Shown: piece after piece, positions 1 to 8,969 of the stretch | How positions within the stretch are numbered: position 1 is the first letter of the stretch | How the letters are laid out: each line of letters opens with the position of its first letter | Assembly (NCBI RefSeq): GCF_001477495.1 | Contig: NZ_LDTF01000004.1 | Coordinates: 62,001 to 126,000, forward strand | DNA length: 64,000 nt | Origin: Sphingomonas yabuuchiae | Lineage (GTDB): Bacteria > Pseudomonadota > Alphaproteobacteria > Sphingomonadales > Sphingomonadaceae | Reading direction: 5' to 3' | Position numbers and translations under genes: made by a program | The notes under the pieces: generated by a model | The model's input: the letters and a program-made list of their open reading frames with translations, nothing else | Databases searched by the model: none | What the model was told of the DNA's origin: nothing

Positions 1-366
1 GGCCGCGTTCCAGGCGGCTTCGGTCTCGTGATCGAAACCGCTGCCCAGCCCGCCACGCAGCGTTTCGATCAGCGCCGATCCGACCGCTTCATAATGATGA
101 GGCTTCGCCCCATAGCCGACATGCCGAATCGCCAGTTCGCGTGCCACCGGGACAACCGTGTCGAGCCGGTCCAGCGCATCCACGACCGTTGCCAATGTCA
201 GGAACAGCTTGCGTCCCTGCGCCTCCATGTCGTTGTCGAACAGGGGGCGGGTGTCGGGCGCCAGCGCGAAAAGACGGCGATAGAATTCAGCCGCCGCCTG
301 ATCCGTAAGGGGAAGAACCGCAGCGAAGCTGTCCTGAACAAGGTCGATCTGATGGGCCGTGAGCAT
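1..366 (-). CDS. globin-family protein (C-terminus cut by window edge)
   Basis: Reading leftwards from an ATG at 366, the frame stays open to the window edge and gives 122 residues. The protein looks like a single-domain bacterial globin or the globin part of a flavohaemoglobin: a helical N-terminus, LFDND near residue 42 in the CD region, and [12 protein letters not shown], where H82 is the expected proximal (F8) haem ligand. Globins of this type bind O2 or NO in the cytoplasm. The E-F helix region is complete but the G-H helices are only partly present, so it cannot be told whether a reductase domain follows. It is divergent from the DUF1348/TetR pair, with 251 bp between the starts. No strong ribosome binding site is visible. 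Confidence 0.8.
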   Translation of the reverse strand, partial: MLTAHQIDLVQDSFAAVLPLTDQAAAEFYRRLFALAPDTRPLFDNDMEAQGRKLFLTLATVVDALDRLDTVVPVARELAIRHVGYGAKPHHYEAVGSALIETLRGGLGSGFDHETEAAWNAA

Positions 367-569
367 CGTTTCGCGCTATGCCCCAGACTGGAAACGAACC
401 CTTAAGACCTTTGTGTAAGAGGCGCGGCACCAGACTCGGTCGCTGGCGGCTTTTCCATGGCGATATCAAGGCCATGAAGCGCCGATGGAGGATGGACCTC
501 GCCAGGTGTCAGTTCGATTATTTGTCCCCGCCCGTCGTCCTGCCGCTTGCCGGGACTGTTCTTGCCGTG

Positions 570-581
570 TACCAATCGGTA
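570..581. promoter_or_regulatory. candidate operator palindrome upstream of the DUF1348/TetR genes
   Basis: A TACC-AATC-GGTA inverted repeat with perfect 4-bp arms lies 36 bp before the DUF1348 start, in the only intergenic space of this divergent locus. TetR-family repressors of the type encoded at 1082 often autoregulate through short palindromes next to their operon. The arms are short, so a chance match is quite possible. Confidence 0.3.
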
Positions 582-617
582 AAGAGTTCTCCTTCCGGTC
601 GAGAAAGGGAAGTGACT

Positions 618-1079
618 ATGCGCCCACCCCTGCCACCGTTCACCACCGAAACCGCCGTCCAGAAAGTCCGCGCGGCCGAAGATGGCTGGAACAGCCGCGA
701 TCCCGAGCGGGTCGCGTTGGCCTATACTCCCGACTGTCCCTGGCGGAATCGCGACCAGTTCCTCGCCGGGCATGACGCGATCGTCGCCTTCCTGCGCGCC
801 AAATGGGAGCGTGAGTTGGACTATCGGCTTATCAAGGAGCTGTGGGCGCACCAGGACAGCCGGATCGCGGTACGCTTCGCCTATGAATGGCATGACGCGG
901 CGGGCCGCTGGTTCCGCTCCTATGGCAATGAGAATTGGGACTTTGCCGAGGATGGCCGGATGCGGCGGCGGATCGCGTCGATCAACGATCTGGCGATCAG
1001 CGAGGAGGCACGGTTGTTCCACTGGCCGCTCGGCACCCGCCCGGCGGATCACGCGTCTTTGAGCGAATTGGGCCTCTGA
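618..1079 (+). CDS. DUF1348 / NTF2-like protein
   Basis: This is a 153-residue protein with the hallmarks of the DUF1348 (nuclear transport factor 2-like) family. These include a [14 protein letters not shown] start, the CPWRNRDQF segment, and the C-terminal YGNENWDF and [14 protein letters not shown] stretches. Such proteins form a small alpha-beta barrel; their substrate is usually unknown. The ATG at 618 is preceded by GAGAAAGGGA and is preferred over upstream in-frame starts that extend without homology. It ends 2 nt before the TetR gene, so the two are almost certainly co-transcribed. Neighbouring regulators of this kind commonly control such small putative detoxification enzymes; that role is inferred here. 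Confidence 0.85.
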   Translation: MRPPLPPFTTETAVQKVRAAEDGWNSRDPERVALAYTPDCPWRNRDQFLAGHDAIVAFLRAKWERELDYRLIKELWAHQDSRIAVRFAYEWHDAAGRWFRSYGNENWDFAEDGRMRRRIASINDLAISEEARLFHWPLGTRPADHASLSELGL

Positions 1080-1081
1080 CC

Positions 1082-1654
1082 ATGGCGCGGATGATCGCCG
1101 AGCGTGCCGATGCGCTGCCCGGGCTGGCCGAGGTGTTTCGCGAATATGGCTATGCGGGCGCCAGCCTGTCGCTGATCGGCACCGCGACGGGGCTGGGGCG
1201 GGGCAGCCTCTACCACTTCTTCCCCGGCGGTAAGCAGGAGATGGCAGCCGCCGTGCTCGCCGATGTGGCGGCGTGGTTCGATGCGTCGGTCTTCACGCCG
1301 TTGGAGCAGGCCGACGATCCACGCGCCGGGATCGATGCGATGATGGTCGAGGTCGACCGCTATTTCCGCTCGGGCCAGCGCGCCTGCCTGATCGGGGCCT
1401 GGGGGCTTGGCGCGACGCGCGATCCCTTTGCCGAGCCGATCGCGGGCTATTTCCGGCGCTGGATCGCCGCGCTCCAGACGCTCCTGGTACGCGGCGGCGT
1501 GGCGGAGGATCATGCCGCCACGCTGGCGCAGGATGTGGTCAGCGGCATCCAGGGCGCGGTGGTGCTGTCCCGCGCCCTGAACGACCCTTCCCTGTTTCGC
1601 GCCACGCTGGGGCGGCTGACGGCGCGGCTCTACACCGCGCTCGCCGCCGCCTGA
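1082..1654 (+). CDS. TetR/AcrR family transcriptional regulator
   Basis: This is a 190-residue regulator. The N-terminal helix-turn-helix spans roughly residues 10-55 and contains VFREYGYAGASLSLIG followed by the typical recognition segment GLGRGSLYHFFPGGK. The C-terminal ligand-binding part (CLIGAWGLGATRDPF) resembles the LmrA/YxaF-like TetR subgroup. It begins 3 nt after the DUF1348 stop codon, so the pair form one transcript and the regulator probably controls its own operon. The ligand cannot be predicted. It converges on the PLP enzyme gene with only 4 bp between the stop codons. Confidence 0.9.
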   Translation: MARMIAERADALPGLAEVFREYGYAGASLSLIGTATGLGRGSLYHFFPGGKQEMAAAVLADVAAWFDASVFTPLEQADDPRAGIDAMMVEVDRYFRSGQRACLIGAWGLGATRDPFAEPIAGYFRRWIAALQTLLVRGGVAEDHAATLAQDVVSGIQGAVVLSRALNDPSLFRATLGRLTARLYTALAAA

Positions 1655-1658
1655 CCGG

Positions 1659-2990
1659 TCAGATCGCCGCCAGCGCCTGTTCGCAATCGGCGATCAGGTC
1701 GTCGGCATCCTCGACCCCGATCGAGATGCGCACCAGATTGTCGGTGATGCCCAAGGCCGCCTTGCGTTCGTCGGGCACCGAGAGATGCGTCATGGCGGCG
1801 GGGTGGCTGGCCAAAGTCTCGGTCCCCCCCAGGCTGACCGCCAGCTTGGCGATGCGCAGGGCATCGAGGAAGCGGAAGGATTCCGCCTCACCGCCCTTGA
1901 GGTACAGCGAGAAGGTCGATCCGCCGCCGGTGCAGTGGCGACGGTAGATGTCCGCCTGCCGCTCCATGCCCGGCGTGCTCTCCAGAAAGCCGAGATAGCC
2001 GACCCGCTCGACCTTGGGATGATCGCGTAAGTAAGCGCAGACCTTGGCGGCATTCTCGCCCGCCCGGCTCATGCGCAGTTCCAGCGTCTCCAGCGAGCGG
2101 AGCAGCATCCAGGCGGTGTTGGGGTCGCAGATCGTACCGATGGTGTTGCGCATCGAGCGGATGGTCGCGATGTGCGCCTTCGACCCCAGCACGCCGCCCG
2201 CGACCAGATCCGAATGGCCGCCCGCATATTTGGTCAGCGAATAGACGACCAGATCCGCGCCGTGCTTCAGCGGACGCTGCCAGAGCGGGCCAAGGAACGT
2301 GTTGTCGATCGCGATCGGCGGCTTCGCGTCATGGTCGGCGAATACCGCATCGCGCGAGGCGGCCACCGCCTCGATATCGACCAGCGCATTGGTCGGGTTG
2401 GCGGGGCTTTCGAGGTAGATCAGCGGCACGCGGCCCATACCCGCCGCCTTGGTCAGCACCGCGTCGATCTCCTCGCGCGTCGCGCCGGCGGGGAAGTCGA
2501 GCCACTGGACGCCGAACCGGCCCAGGATGCGCCCGATCAGCGTTTCGGTCGCGGCATAAAGCGGGCCGGAGTGGACAATGACGTCGCCGGGCTGGACCAT
2601 CGACAGGAACAGGGTGGCGATCGCCGCCATGCCGCTGGAGAAGGTGAGGGCATCCTCCGCCTCGTCCCAGATGGCCAGGCGATCCTCCAGGATTTCCTGG
2701 TTCGGCCCGTTGAAGCGCGAATAGACCAGGCCGTCCGCGCCGCCGGGGCGCTTGCCGGTGACGCCCTCGAAATGCCGCTTGCCCGCCGCCGCATTGGGGA
2801 AGACGAAGGTCGAGGTCAGGAAGATCGGCGGCTTCAACGAGCCCTCGGACAGTACCGGGTCGAAGCCATGACCCATCATCAGCGTGGAAGGCTTCAGTTT
2901 GCGGTCGCCGATACTGGTCACATCGCTCTTGCGCTCGGTGGCGGCCGGGTCTTGCGGCGGGACGCCGGTCAGATCGGATTCGGTCGGCAT
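1659..2990 (-). CDS. cystathionine gamma-synthase family PLP enzyme
   Basis: This fold-type I PLP enzyme of the Cys/Met metabolism family has about 443 residues. The Schiff-base lysine is in VVYSLTKYAGGHSDL, with the cofactor-binding SSGMAAI segment and the AIDNTFLGP aspartate upstream. Members do gamma-replacement or gamma-elimination on sulfur amino acids (cystathionine synthesis, methionine gamma-lyase and similar); the exact reaction cannot be read from these motifs. I chose the ATG at 2990 because CGGAG sits 7 nt upstream of it. An ATG at 3032 would add 14 residues but has a poorly spaced site. It lies 79 bp downstream of pgeF on the same strand and may be the last gene of that run. Confidence 0.88.
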   Translation of the reverse strand: MPTESDLTGVPPQDPAATERKSDVTSIGDRKLKPSTLMMGHGFDPVLSEGSLKPPIFLTSTFVFPNAAAGKRHFEGVTGKRPGGADGLVYSRFNGPNQEILEDRLAIWDEAEDALTFSSGMAAIATLFLSMVQPGDVIVHSGPLYAATETLIGRILGRFGVQWLDFPAGATREEIDAVLTKAAGMGRVPLIYLESPANPTNALVDIEAVAASRDAVFADHDAKPPIAIDNTFLGPLWQRPLKHGADLVVYSLTKYAGGHSDLVAGGVLGSKAHIATIRSMRNTIGTICDPNTAWMLLRSLETLELRMSRAGENAAKVCAYLRDHPKVERVGYLGFLESTPGMERQADIYRRHCTGGGSTFSLYLKGGEAESFRFLDALRIAKLAVSLGGTETLASHPAAMTHLSVPDERKAALGITDNLVRISIGVEDADDLIADCEQALAAI

Positions 2991-3069
2991 GTCGGTCTCC
3001 GCGGGAACGGGTGCCGCTCTGTCGGCGGCCATGTCCCCAGGATAACGCGGCGAATGGCTTTGGCGAGGC

Positions 3070-3834
3070 TCAGGCGAGGCCGATCAGCGAAATCTGGCGG
3101 CCATAGGAGGGTTCGTTGCGGTGCGTCGCGCGGCGGAAGCTGAAGAAGCGGTCCTCTTGCGTATAGGTGTCCTCGCCCAGCGCCGCGACGCGCGCGATGC
3201 CCGCGGCGGCCAGGCGGTGGGCGACATAGGCCTCCAGGTCGAACTGGTAATGGTCAGCGCGGGTGCCGTCCGCGAAGAAGCGTTCGTTTTCGGGGTCGGC
3301 CTCGGCGAAGCGGCGGAGGAAGGCCGCGTCGATCTCATAGCTGGCGCGGGCGATGCACGGGCCGATGGCGGCGGCGATCCGCTCGCGCTTCGCCCCCAGC
3401 GCTTCCATGGCGAGCAGGGTCGCGTCGGTGATGCCGCCCAGCGCGCCCTTCCACCCGGCATGGGCCGCGCCGACGACGCCCGCCTCCGCATCGGCGAACA
3501 GCACCGGCGCGCAATCGGCGGTTAGGATGCCGAGCAACAGCCCCGGCCGGTCGGTCACCAGCGCATCGCCATGCGGGCGGATATCGTCCTCGGGCGGGGT
3601 CAGGATCGTCACCGCCTCGGCCGAGTGAATCTGGTAGCAGGTGATGAGGCGCGAACCGGGCAGCACCGCGTCGCGCGCCCGGCGGCGATTCTCGGCGACC
3701 GACTCGGCGTCGTCCTCCGAACCCAGTCCGACATTCAGGCCGCCATGGATGCCTGCCGACACGCCACCGCGCCGCCCGAGAAAGCCATGCGCGACAGGCT
3801 CCAACAGGGGCGTGCGGAGTGTTTCGATGGTCAT
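3070..3834 (-). CDS. pgeF: peptidoglycan editing factor PgeF (multicopper polyphenol oxidase / YfiH family)
   Basis: This 254-residue protein matches the YfiH/PgeF laccase-domain family: HGFLGRRGGVS near the N-terminus, ITADCAPVLF, GAAHAGWKG, IGPCIARASYEI and the C-terminal EDTYTQEDRFFSFRR. The conserved His and Cys residues of these motifs bind zinc in the family. PgeF removes wrongly incorporated L-Ser-containing muropeptide precursors and also shows purine nucleoside phosphorylase-like activity in some members. The start ATG overlaps the GNAT stop (ATGA), which defines the start and implies coupled translation in the lgt-midA-GNAT-pgeF run. Confidence 0.93.
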   Translation of the reverse strand: MTIETLRTPLLEPVAHGFLGRRGGVSAGIHGGLNVGLGSEDDAESVAENRRRARDAVLPGSRLITCYQIHSAEAVTILTPPEDDIRPHGDALVTDRPGLLLGILTADCAPVLFADAEAGVVGAAHAGWKGALGGITDATLLAMEALGAKRERIAAAIGPCIARASYEIDAAFLRRFAEADPENERFFADGTRADHYQFDLEAYVAHRLAAAGIARVAALGEDTYTQEDRFFSFRRATHRNEPSYGRQISLIGLA

Positions 3835-4340
3835 AGCGACAACCTCATGATCCGATCCTCGTCGATCGTCCCGCCGACGGGGAAGTCGTAGCGTCCGATA
3901 TCGACAAAGCCGTAGCGGGTGTAAAAGGCCTTGGCCCGGTGATTGTCGACATAGACCGACAGGATCAGCTGGCTTGCCCCGCGCGCCCGCGCGGTGGCGA
4001 TGGTCCAGTCCATCAGGGCGGGGCCGACGCCCGCGCCCAGATGACTGGAGGCGACGTAAAGCTGATAGAGTTCGACCGCATCGTCTGGCCATTCACCGGG
4101 AAAGCCGACGGGTCCGATCTTGGCGAAGCCGACGATCGCATCCCCCTCGGTGGCCAGCCGGATGGTGAAGTCGGGATGGCCGATTTGGGCGGGCAGGCCT
4201 TCGGGGCCGAAGGCTTCGTCCAGAAAGGCGTTCAGGTCGGCGGGCGGGTAGAGATGGCCGAAGGTGTCCGTAAAGGCGGCACGCGCCATTGCGGCGAGGG
4301 CTGTGCCATCACCGGGCGCGGCGTCGCGATAGACGATCAT
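3831..4340 (-). CDS. GNAT family N-acetyltransferase
   Basis: This is a 169-residue acetyltransferase of the GNAT fold. Motif A is visible as ELYQLYVASSHLGAGVGPALMDW, although the usual Q/RxxGxG/A acetyl-CoA loop is slightly divergent (HLGAGVG). The C-terminal LSVYVDNHRAKAFYTRYGF is typical of motif B. The acceptor is unknown; relatives acetylate small molecules or peptide N-termini. Its start overlaps the midA stop by 4 nt and its stop overlaps the pgeF start by 4 nt, so it sits inside a tightly coupled operon. Confidence 0.88.
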   Translation of the reverse strand: MIVYRDAAPGDGTALAAMARAAFTDTFGHLYPPADLNAFLDEAFGPEGLPAQIGHPDFTIRLATEGDAIVGFAKIGPVGFPGEWPDDAVELYQLYVASSHLGAGVGPALMDWTIATARARGASQLILSVYVDNHRAKAFYTRYGFVDIGRYDFPVGGTIDEDRIMRLSL

Positions 4341-5419
4341 TCGCCATAGCCCGCAGGCACCGGCCAGTCGGGCCGGGCGACCGCCAGCGCACGGAACAGC
4401 GTGCCCATGTCCTGCATCAGCCGGTTGCGATCGGCGAGCAGCGCCTCGGCCCGGTCGGGATGTGCGCGGGCGAGGCTGGCGGTCCGCTGGTCGATGCCGA
4501 GCGCACCCAGCAGGTCGCGCTGCGTCACCGGGCCGAAGGCGGCCAGGCCCGTGCCTTGCGCGGCGGCGGCCAGCGTCGTGAAGTCGACATGCGCGCTCAG
4601 ATCCTGCTCGCCCGGCCGCTCGAAGGGGTTGGCATAGGCGTGCCCGCGCACCGCCTGCAGCGTGTCGGCGATGGCGGGGCCTTCATAGCCATAGTCGACG
4701 ATCAGGGCGGCGCCCCCCTGCGCGGCGATCCGTGCGGACAGCGCGCGCATCACCGCGACGCTGGCGGGGGACACCTCGATCACAGACCCGGCCTCGGCCT
4801 CGCGCAGCGGCTCGGGAATGATCTCGCCCGGCACGGGGGGACCCGCGATCGGCAGGAAGAGCAGATCCTGCGCCGCGACCAGCCGCTCGTGCCAGCCGTC
4901 ACCCCGCCGGACGAGCTGGCGGATGGGGAGGGCGTCGAAGAACTCGTTGGCGACGACGATCAGCGGTCGGTCGGTCGGCAGCGTATCGACATTATCGTGC
5001 CAAGTCGCATCCGCCACGCGCTGGCCTTGCGCGGCTCGGAGCGTGGCGCTGGTCTCGACGAAATGGATGTCGGGCGTGAAGCCCGCCTTGGCCATGGCGC
5101 GCCGGGCGTCCGCTGCCAGTGTGCCGCGTCCCGGCCCCAGCTCAACCCAGTGCACCTCGGGCCGCCCCGCCCGGTCCCACAGGTCGGCACACCACAGGCC
5201 GACCAGTTCGCCGAACATCTGGCTGATCTCGGGGCTGGTGGTGAAGTCGCCGCCCGCGCCGAGCGGATCGCGGGTACCATAATAATGCGCATTGGCGGCG
5301 GCCATGAACTGCGCCACCGGAATCGGCCCGGCCAGCGCGATGGCGCGGGCGAGCCGTTCGGGCAGCGCGTCCTTGGGCTCCGGCTTGTGATCGGCGGGGG
5401 GGATCAGCGGGTTTGTCAT
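4337..5419 (-). CDS. SAM-dependent methyltransferase, MidA/NDUFAF7 family
   Basis: This 360-residue class I SAM-dependent methyltransferase belongs to the family of mitochondrial NDUFAF7/MidA, which methylates an arginine of a complex I subunit in eukaryotes. The recognisable features are YYGTRDPLGAGGDFTTSPEISQMFGE, the glycine-rich SAM motif VELGPGRGTL, IVVANEFFDALPIRQ and ALIVDYGY. The bacterial substrate is not established, but a respiratory complex I role is the family expectation. It lies 40 bp downstream of lgt, with the GNAT gene overlapping its end. Confidence 0.9.
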   Translation of the reverse strand: MTNPLIPPADHKPEPKDALPERLARAIALAGPIPVAQFMAAANAHYYGTRDPLGAGGDFTTSPEISQMFGELVGLWCADLWDRAGRPEVHWVELGPGRGTLAADARRAMAKAGFTPDIHFVETSATLRAAQGQRVADATWHDNVDTLPTDRPLIVVANEFFDALPIRQLVRRGDGWHERLVAAQDLLFLPIAGPPVPGEIIPEPLREAEAGSVIEVSPASVAVMRALSARIAAQGGAALIVDYGYEGPAIADTLQAVRGHAYANPFERPGEQDLSAHVDFTTLAAAAQGTGLAAFGPVTQRDLLGALGIDQRTASLARAHPDRAEALLADRNRLMQDMGTLFRALAVARPDWPVPAGYGE

Positions 5420-5459
5420 GAACCCGCTCTGCCGATCCGCCCCCTTCGCCGCAAGGGGA

Positions 5460-6356
5460 TCAGGAAACGCTGTCGGATCCCGCGATCGGCTCGACCCGGA
5501 CGCGGCGCGCCTTGGCGGTGTTCATCAGGTACAGCCCGCCCAGGATCATCGGCACGCACAGCCACTGGCCCATGTGCAGCCCGGTCATCTCCGCAAAGGC
5601 GCGCAGCTGCTGGTCGGGTTCGCGGAAAAACTCGACGATGAAGCGTGCAATGCCATAGCCCAGCAGGAACAGGCCCGAGAGCTTGCCCGGATCGTACCGC
5701 GCCTTGGTGCGCCAGAAGGCGAAGCTCATGACGGCGAACAGGACCAGCCCCTCCAGCCCGGCCTCGTATAGCTGGCTGGGGTGGCGGGCCGGATCGGGAA
5801 GGCCGAAGGGCACGGTGCGCGGGAAGATGATCGCCCAGGGGGCGTCGGACGGCTTGCCCCACAGCTCGCCGTTCACGAAATTGGCGAGGCGGCCCAGGAA
5901 CAACCCGACCGGCGCGGTGCAAACCAGATAGTCGAGGATGCGCAGCCAGCTGAGCTTGTGCTTGCGCGCGAACAGGATGACGCCGATCCCGGTGCCCGCC
6001 GCGCCGCCATGGAAGCTCATGCCGCCGTCCCACAGCCGGATGATCCGCAGCGGGTGCAGGAACATCTCGGGCGCGTAGAAGATCACATAGCCGATCCGCC
6101 CGCCCAGGATGATGCCCAGCGTGGCATAGAAGACCAGATCGTCGGCATGGGCGCGCGACATCGGCGCACCCGGTCGGTCGAGCATCTTGCCCAGATACCA
6201 CCAGCCGAACAGGATGCCGGTGATATAGGCCAGGCTGTACCAGCGCAGCGTGAAGAAGCCGATCGAGAAGACGTCCGGGTGCAACCCCAGATCCTCGAAC
6301 CGGATATGGCCCCCGGCGGCGGCAAGCCCCGTGGCGGCAAGCATGGAGAGGATCAA
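5460..6356 (-). CDS. lgt: prolipoprotein diacylglyceryl transferase
   Basis: Lgt transfers diacylglycerol from phosphatidylglycerol to the lipobox cysteine of prelipoproteins in the inner membrane. The 298-residue polytopic protein shows the family signature [13 protein letters not shown] near residue 90, the essential HGGAAG near residue 115, the [15 protein letters not shown] signature near residue 155 and the HPSQLYE segment. A TTG start at 6356 is preferred because AGGGA lies 7 nt upstream. The in-frame ATG 12 nt further in has its nearest Shine-Dalgarno-like run too far away. It is the first gene of the lgt-midA-GNAT-pgeF run. Confidence 0.95.
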   Translation of the reverse strand: MILSMLAATGLAAAGGHIRFEDLGLHPDVFSIGFFTLRWYSLAYITGILFGWWYLGKMLDRPGAPMSRAHADDLVFYATLGIILGGRIGYVIFYAPEMFLHPLRIIRLWDGGMSFHGGAAGTGIGVILFARKHKLSWLRILDYLVCTAPVGLFLGRLANFVNGELWGKPSDAPWAIIFPRTVPFGLPDPARHPSQLYEAGLEGLVLFAVMSFAFWRTKARYDPGKLSGLFLLGYGIARFIVEFFREPDQQLRAFAEMTGLHMGQWLCVPMILGGLYLMNTAKARRVRVEPIAGSDSVS

Positions 6357-6474
6357 ATGCGTTTCCCTTTCTGGTCCGCTTCATAGAGCGGTCGTGGGAC
6401 AACACCAAGACCATGGGTTCGGTGCCATCCTGTGTGGGGCGGGGGTGCCCATGCTGTGACCGCCGGAAAATCAG

Positions 6475-6682
6475 GTTCACGCGAAGCCGCGACGTCGCGA
6501 AGAAGAATGGTTCGCGCAGAGGCGCGGAGGACGCAGAGGGGGATTGGCGGCTCGCTTCTCCTGCCGTTTCGATCGGCAGACCATGTCGCAACGCGAGTAT
6601 GGACTGGCCTTGCGGCCGGGCCGGACATCTCTGCGTCCTCCGCGCCTCTGCGCGCAAAACTCTTCGCGGCTTCGCGCGAACA
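6475..6682. repeat. palindromic intergenic repeat, family A copy 1
   Basis: Two inverted arms of roughly 55-65 nt flank a central segment of about 90 nt. The left arm contains ACGCGAAGCCGCG and then CAGAGGCGCGGAGGACGCAG. The right arm is the near reverse complement, with an 11-nt gap in one arm. Related copies lie at 43971-44167 and 48866-49050. The rest of the 399-bp gap between lgt and the molybdenum enzyme holds no convincing gene. Confidence 0.75.
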
Positions 6683-6755
6683 ATCGATCCCCTCGCTCTG
6701 AGACAGCAAAACCCCCTGCTTGTCTGACCCGGCCTGTCGGCTAAGGCTGGCCGCG

Positions 6756-8969
6756 ATGGAGTTGAGCAGGCGCAACATTGTCGTCGGTGGGGGCGTGGGG
6801 GCCGGGTTGTTGGTCGCCTGGGGCCTGTGGCCCCGCACCTATCCGCCAAGCCTGGCGACCGAGCCGGGCGAGCAGGCGTTCGGGGCGTGGCTGAAGATCG
6901 GGCGCGACGGGATCGTCACCGTCGCGGTGCCGCAGGCCGAGCATGGCCAGGGGATCGCGACCACGCTGGCGCAGGTGGTCGCCGACGAGCTGGGTGCCGA
7001 TTGGCGCACCGTCGCGGTCGAGCCTGCGCCGCTCGGCCCGCTCTACGCCAATCCGGTCGGGGTCGATTCGCTGTTCGAGGGCGCGTTCGGCCGCCTGCCG
7101 GATCGCGTGCGCGACGAATGGCTGCGGCGCGACCGGGTGATGCTGACTGCGGGCTCGAGTTCGCTGCGCATGTTCGAGGGGCCTGCCCGCGCCGCCGCCG
7201 CGACCGCCCGCGCGCTGATGGCGCAGGCCGCCGCCCGCCGCTGGGGCGTCGACTGGAGCGACTGCGAGGCGAGGGACGGCTTCATCGTCCACGGTAACCA
7301 GCGACTGCGCTTCGCCGAACTGGCCGAGGCGGCGGCGGGCGAGACGGTGCCCCATCCCCTGCCGCTGGGCAGCGGCGGCGCGGGCAAGCTGGCGGGCAAG
7401 GACGTGCCCCGGCTCGATTCACCCGCCAAACTCGACGGCTCGGCCAATTTCACCGCCGATATCCGCCTGCCCGAGATGGTCCATGTCGCGCTCCGTCACG
7501 CGCCGCTGGGCCGGACGCGCGCGATCCGCATCGACCGGGCGGCGGCCATGACGGTGCCGGGCGTCATCGAGGTGATCGAAGGCGAGGATTGGGTCGCGGT
7601 CGCCGCCGGCAGCTGGTGGATCGCGCAAAAGGGCCTCGACGCGGCCGCCCCCCGCGCGCTCGGCGACGGGGCGGTGCCGACCTCGCAAGCCATCACCCAA
7701 GGGCTCGGAGCGGCCCTGAAGGAGGAAGGCCATAGCGTCGTGACGCGCGGCGATGTCGCGGCGGGACTGGAGGGGCCGGGGCTGATCGAGGCGCGCTACC
7801 GGATCGGCACCGGCGTTCATGCCGCGATCGAGCCGCGCGCGGCGGTGGCGGCGTGGCAGGATGGCGGGCTGGAACTCTGGGTGCCGGCCCAGGCCCCGGA
7901 GGCCGCGCGCAAGGTCGCGGCGCGGGCGGCGGCCGTTCCGGAGGATCGGGTGATCGTCCACGCCATGCCGATCGGCGGCGGTTTCGGCCTGGGGCTGGAG
8001 CAGGATGCGGTGGCGCAGGCGGCGATGATTGCGGCCAGGTTGAAGCGGCCGGTCAACGTCCAATGGTCGCGCACCGAGGATCTGCGCCGCGACGCCTGGC
8101 GCGCCCCCGCCATGGCCCGGATGACGGCGCGGCTGGCGCAGGGCAAGCTGGTCGGTTGGCGCGGCCGGATCGCGACGCCTTCGACCGGGCGGGCGCTGGC
8201 GGAGCAGGTGATGCCCGGTGGGCTGGTCCGCTGGGGGATGCGCGGGCAGGGGCGGGGCGATGCCTATGCGATGGGCGGCGCGGTGCCGCCCTATGCGATC
8301 CCGGCGCTGGCCGTGCATCACCATGACGCCGCCCTGCCCATCCCGACCGGCCATGTGCGCGGCGGCGCGCATGTCGCCAACTGCTTCATCACCGAGTCCT
8401 TCATCGACGAATGCGCGCGCGCTGCAGGCGCCGATCCGCTGGCGTGGCGGATCGCGATGCTGGGGGAGGAGCCCCGGCTGGCGCGGTGCCTGTCGACCGC
8501 CGCCTCGCTCGGCGGCTGGGAAGGCGGCGCGGCCAGCAGCGGGCAGGGCGTCGCCGCGCACGCCTTTCGTGGCAGCTATGTCGCGGTGATGGCCGAGACG
8601 CACCGGGACGAGAATGGCCGCCCGGTCGTCGACCGGCTGGTCGCCGCCATCGACTGTGGCCGGGTGGTGAACCCCGATATCGTGCGACAGCAGGTCGAGG
8701 GCGGGCTGATCTTCGGGCTGGCTGCCTTGCGCGGCGGCGCGGTCGGGTTCGAGCGGGGATGGGCCGTGCCGTCGCGGCTGGGGGCACTGAACCTGCCGCG
8801 CCTCACCGACACGCCCGACATCACGGTCGAGATTATCTCATCCGACGAATCGCCCGGCGGGGTGGGCGAGCTGGCCGTGCCGCCGGTCGCGCCCGCCATT
8901 GCCAACGCGCTCGCCACCCTGCCGGGCTTCCCACGGATACGAAGCCTGCCGATGGAGTTGTCCGCCTGA
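6756..8969 (+). CDS. xanthine dehydrogenase-family molybdopterin-binding subunit (isoquinoline oxidoreductase beta-like)
   Basis: The 737-residue protein resembles the large molybdopterin subunit of IorB/aldehyde dehydrogenase-type enzymes. It starts with a Tat-like leader (LSRRNIVVGGGVGAGLL), so it is probably exported to or anchored at the periplasmic side. Family features include VAVPQAEHGQGI, the central MPIGGGFGLGLEQDAV, VRGGAHVANCFITESFIDE, and the C-terminal ESP/GGVGELAVPP segment where the catalytic glutamate normally lies (VGE). Such enzymes hydroxylate N-heterocycles or oxidise aldehydes and need a small 2Fe-2S subunit. No such subunit is encoded beside this gene, which is odd. The hemH start overlaps its stop by one base. 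Confidence 0.85.
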   Translation: MELSRRNIVVGGGVGAGLLVAWGLWPRTYPPSLATEPGEQAFGAWLKIGRDGIVTVAVPQAEHGQGIATTLAQVVADELGADWRTVAVEPAPLGPLYANPVGVDSLFEGAFGRLPDRVRDEWLRRDRVMLTAGSSSLRMFEGPARAAAATARALMAQAAARRWGVDWSDCEARDGFIVHGNQRLRFAELAEAAAGETVPHPLPLGSGGAGKLAGKDVPRLDSPAKLDGSANFTADIRLPEMVHVALRHAPLGRTRAIRIDRAAAMTVPGVIEVIEGEDWVAVAAGSWWIAQKGLDAAAPRALGDGAVPTSQAITQGLGAALKEEGHSVVTRGDVAAGLEGPGLIEARYRIGTGVHAAIEPRAAVAAWQDGGLELWVPAQAPEAARKVAARAAAVPEDRVIVHAMPIGGGFGLGLEQDAVAQAAMIAARLKRPVNVQWSRTEDLRRDAWRAPAMARMTARLAQGKLVGWRGRIATPSTGRALAEQVMPGGLVRWGMRGQGRGDAYAMGGAVPPYAIPALAVHHHDAALPIPTGHVRGGAHVANCFITESFIDECARAAGADPLAWRIAMLGEEPRLARCLSTAASLGGWEGGAASSGQGVAAHAFRGSYVAVMAETHRDENGRPVVDRLVAAIDCGRVVNPDIVRQQVEGGLIFGLAALRGGAVGFERGWAVPSRLGALNLPRLTDTPDITVEIISSDESPGGVGELAVPPVAPAIANALATLPGFPRIRSLPMELSA

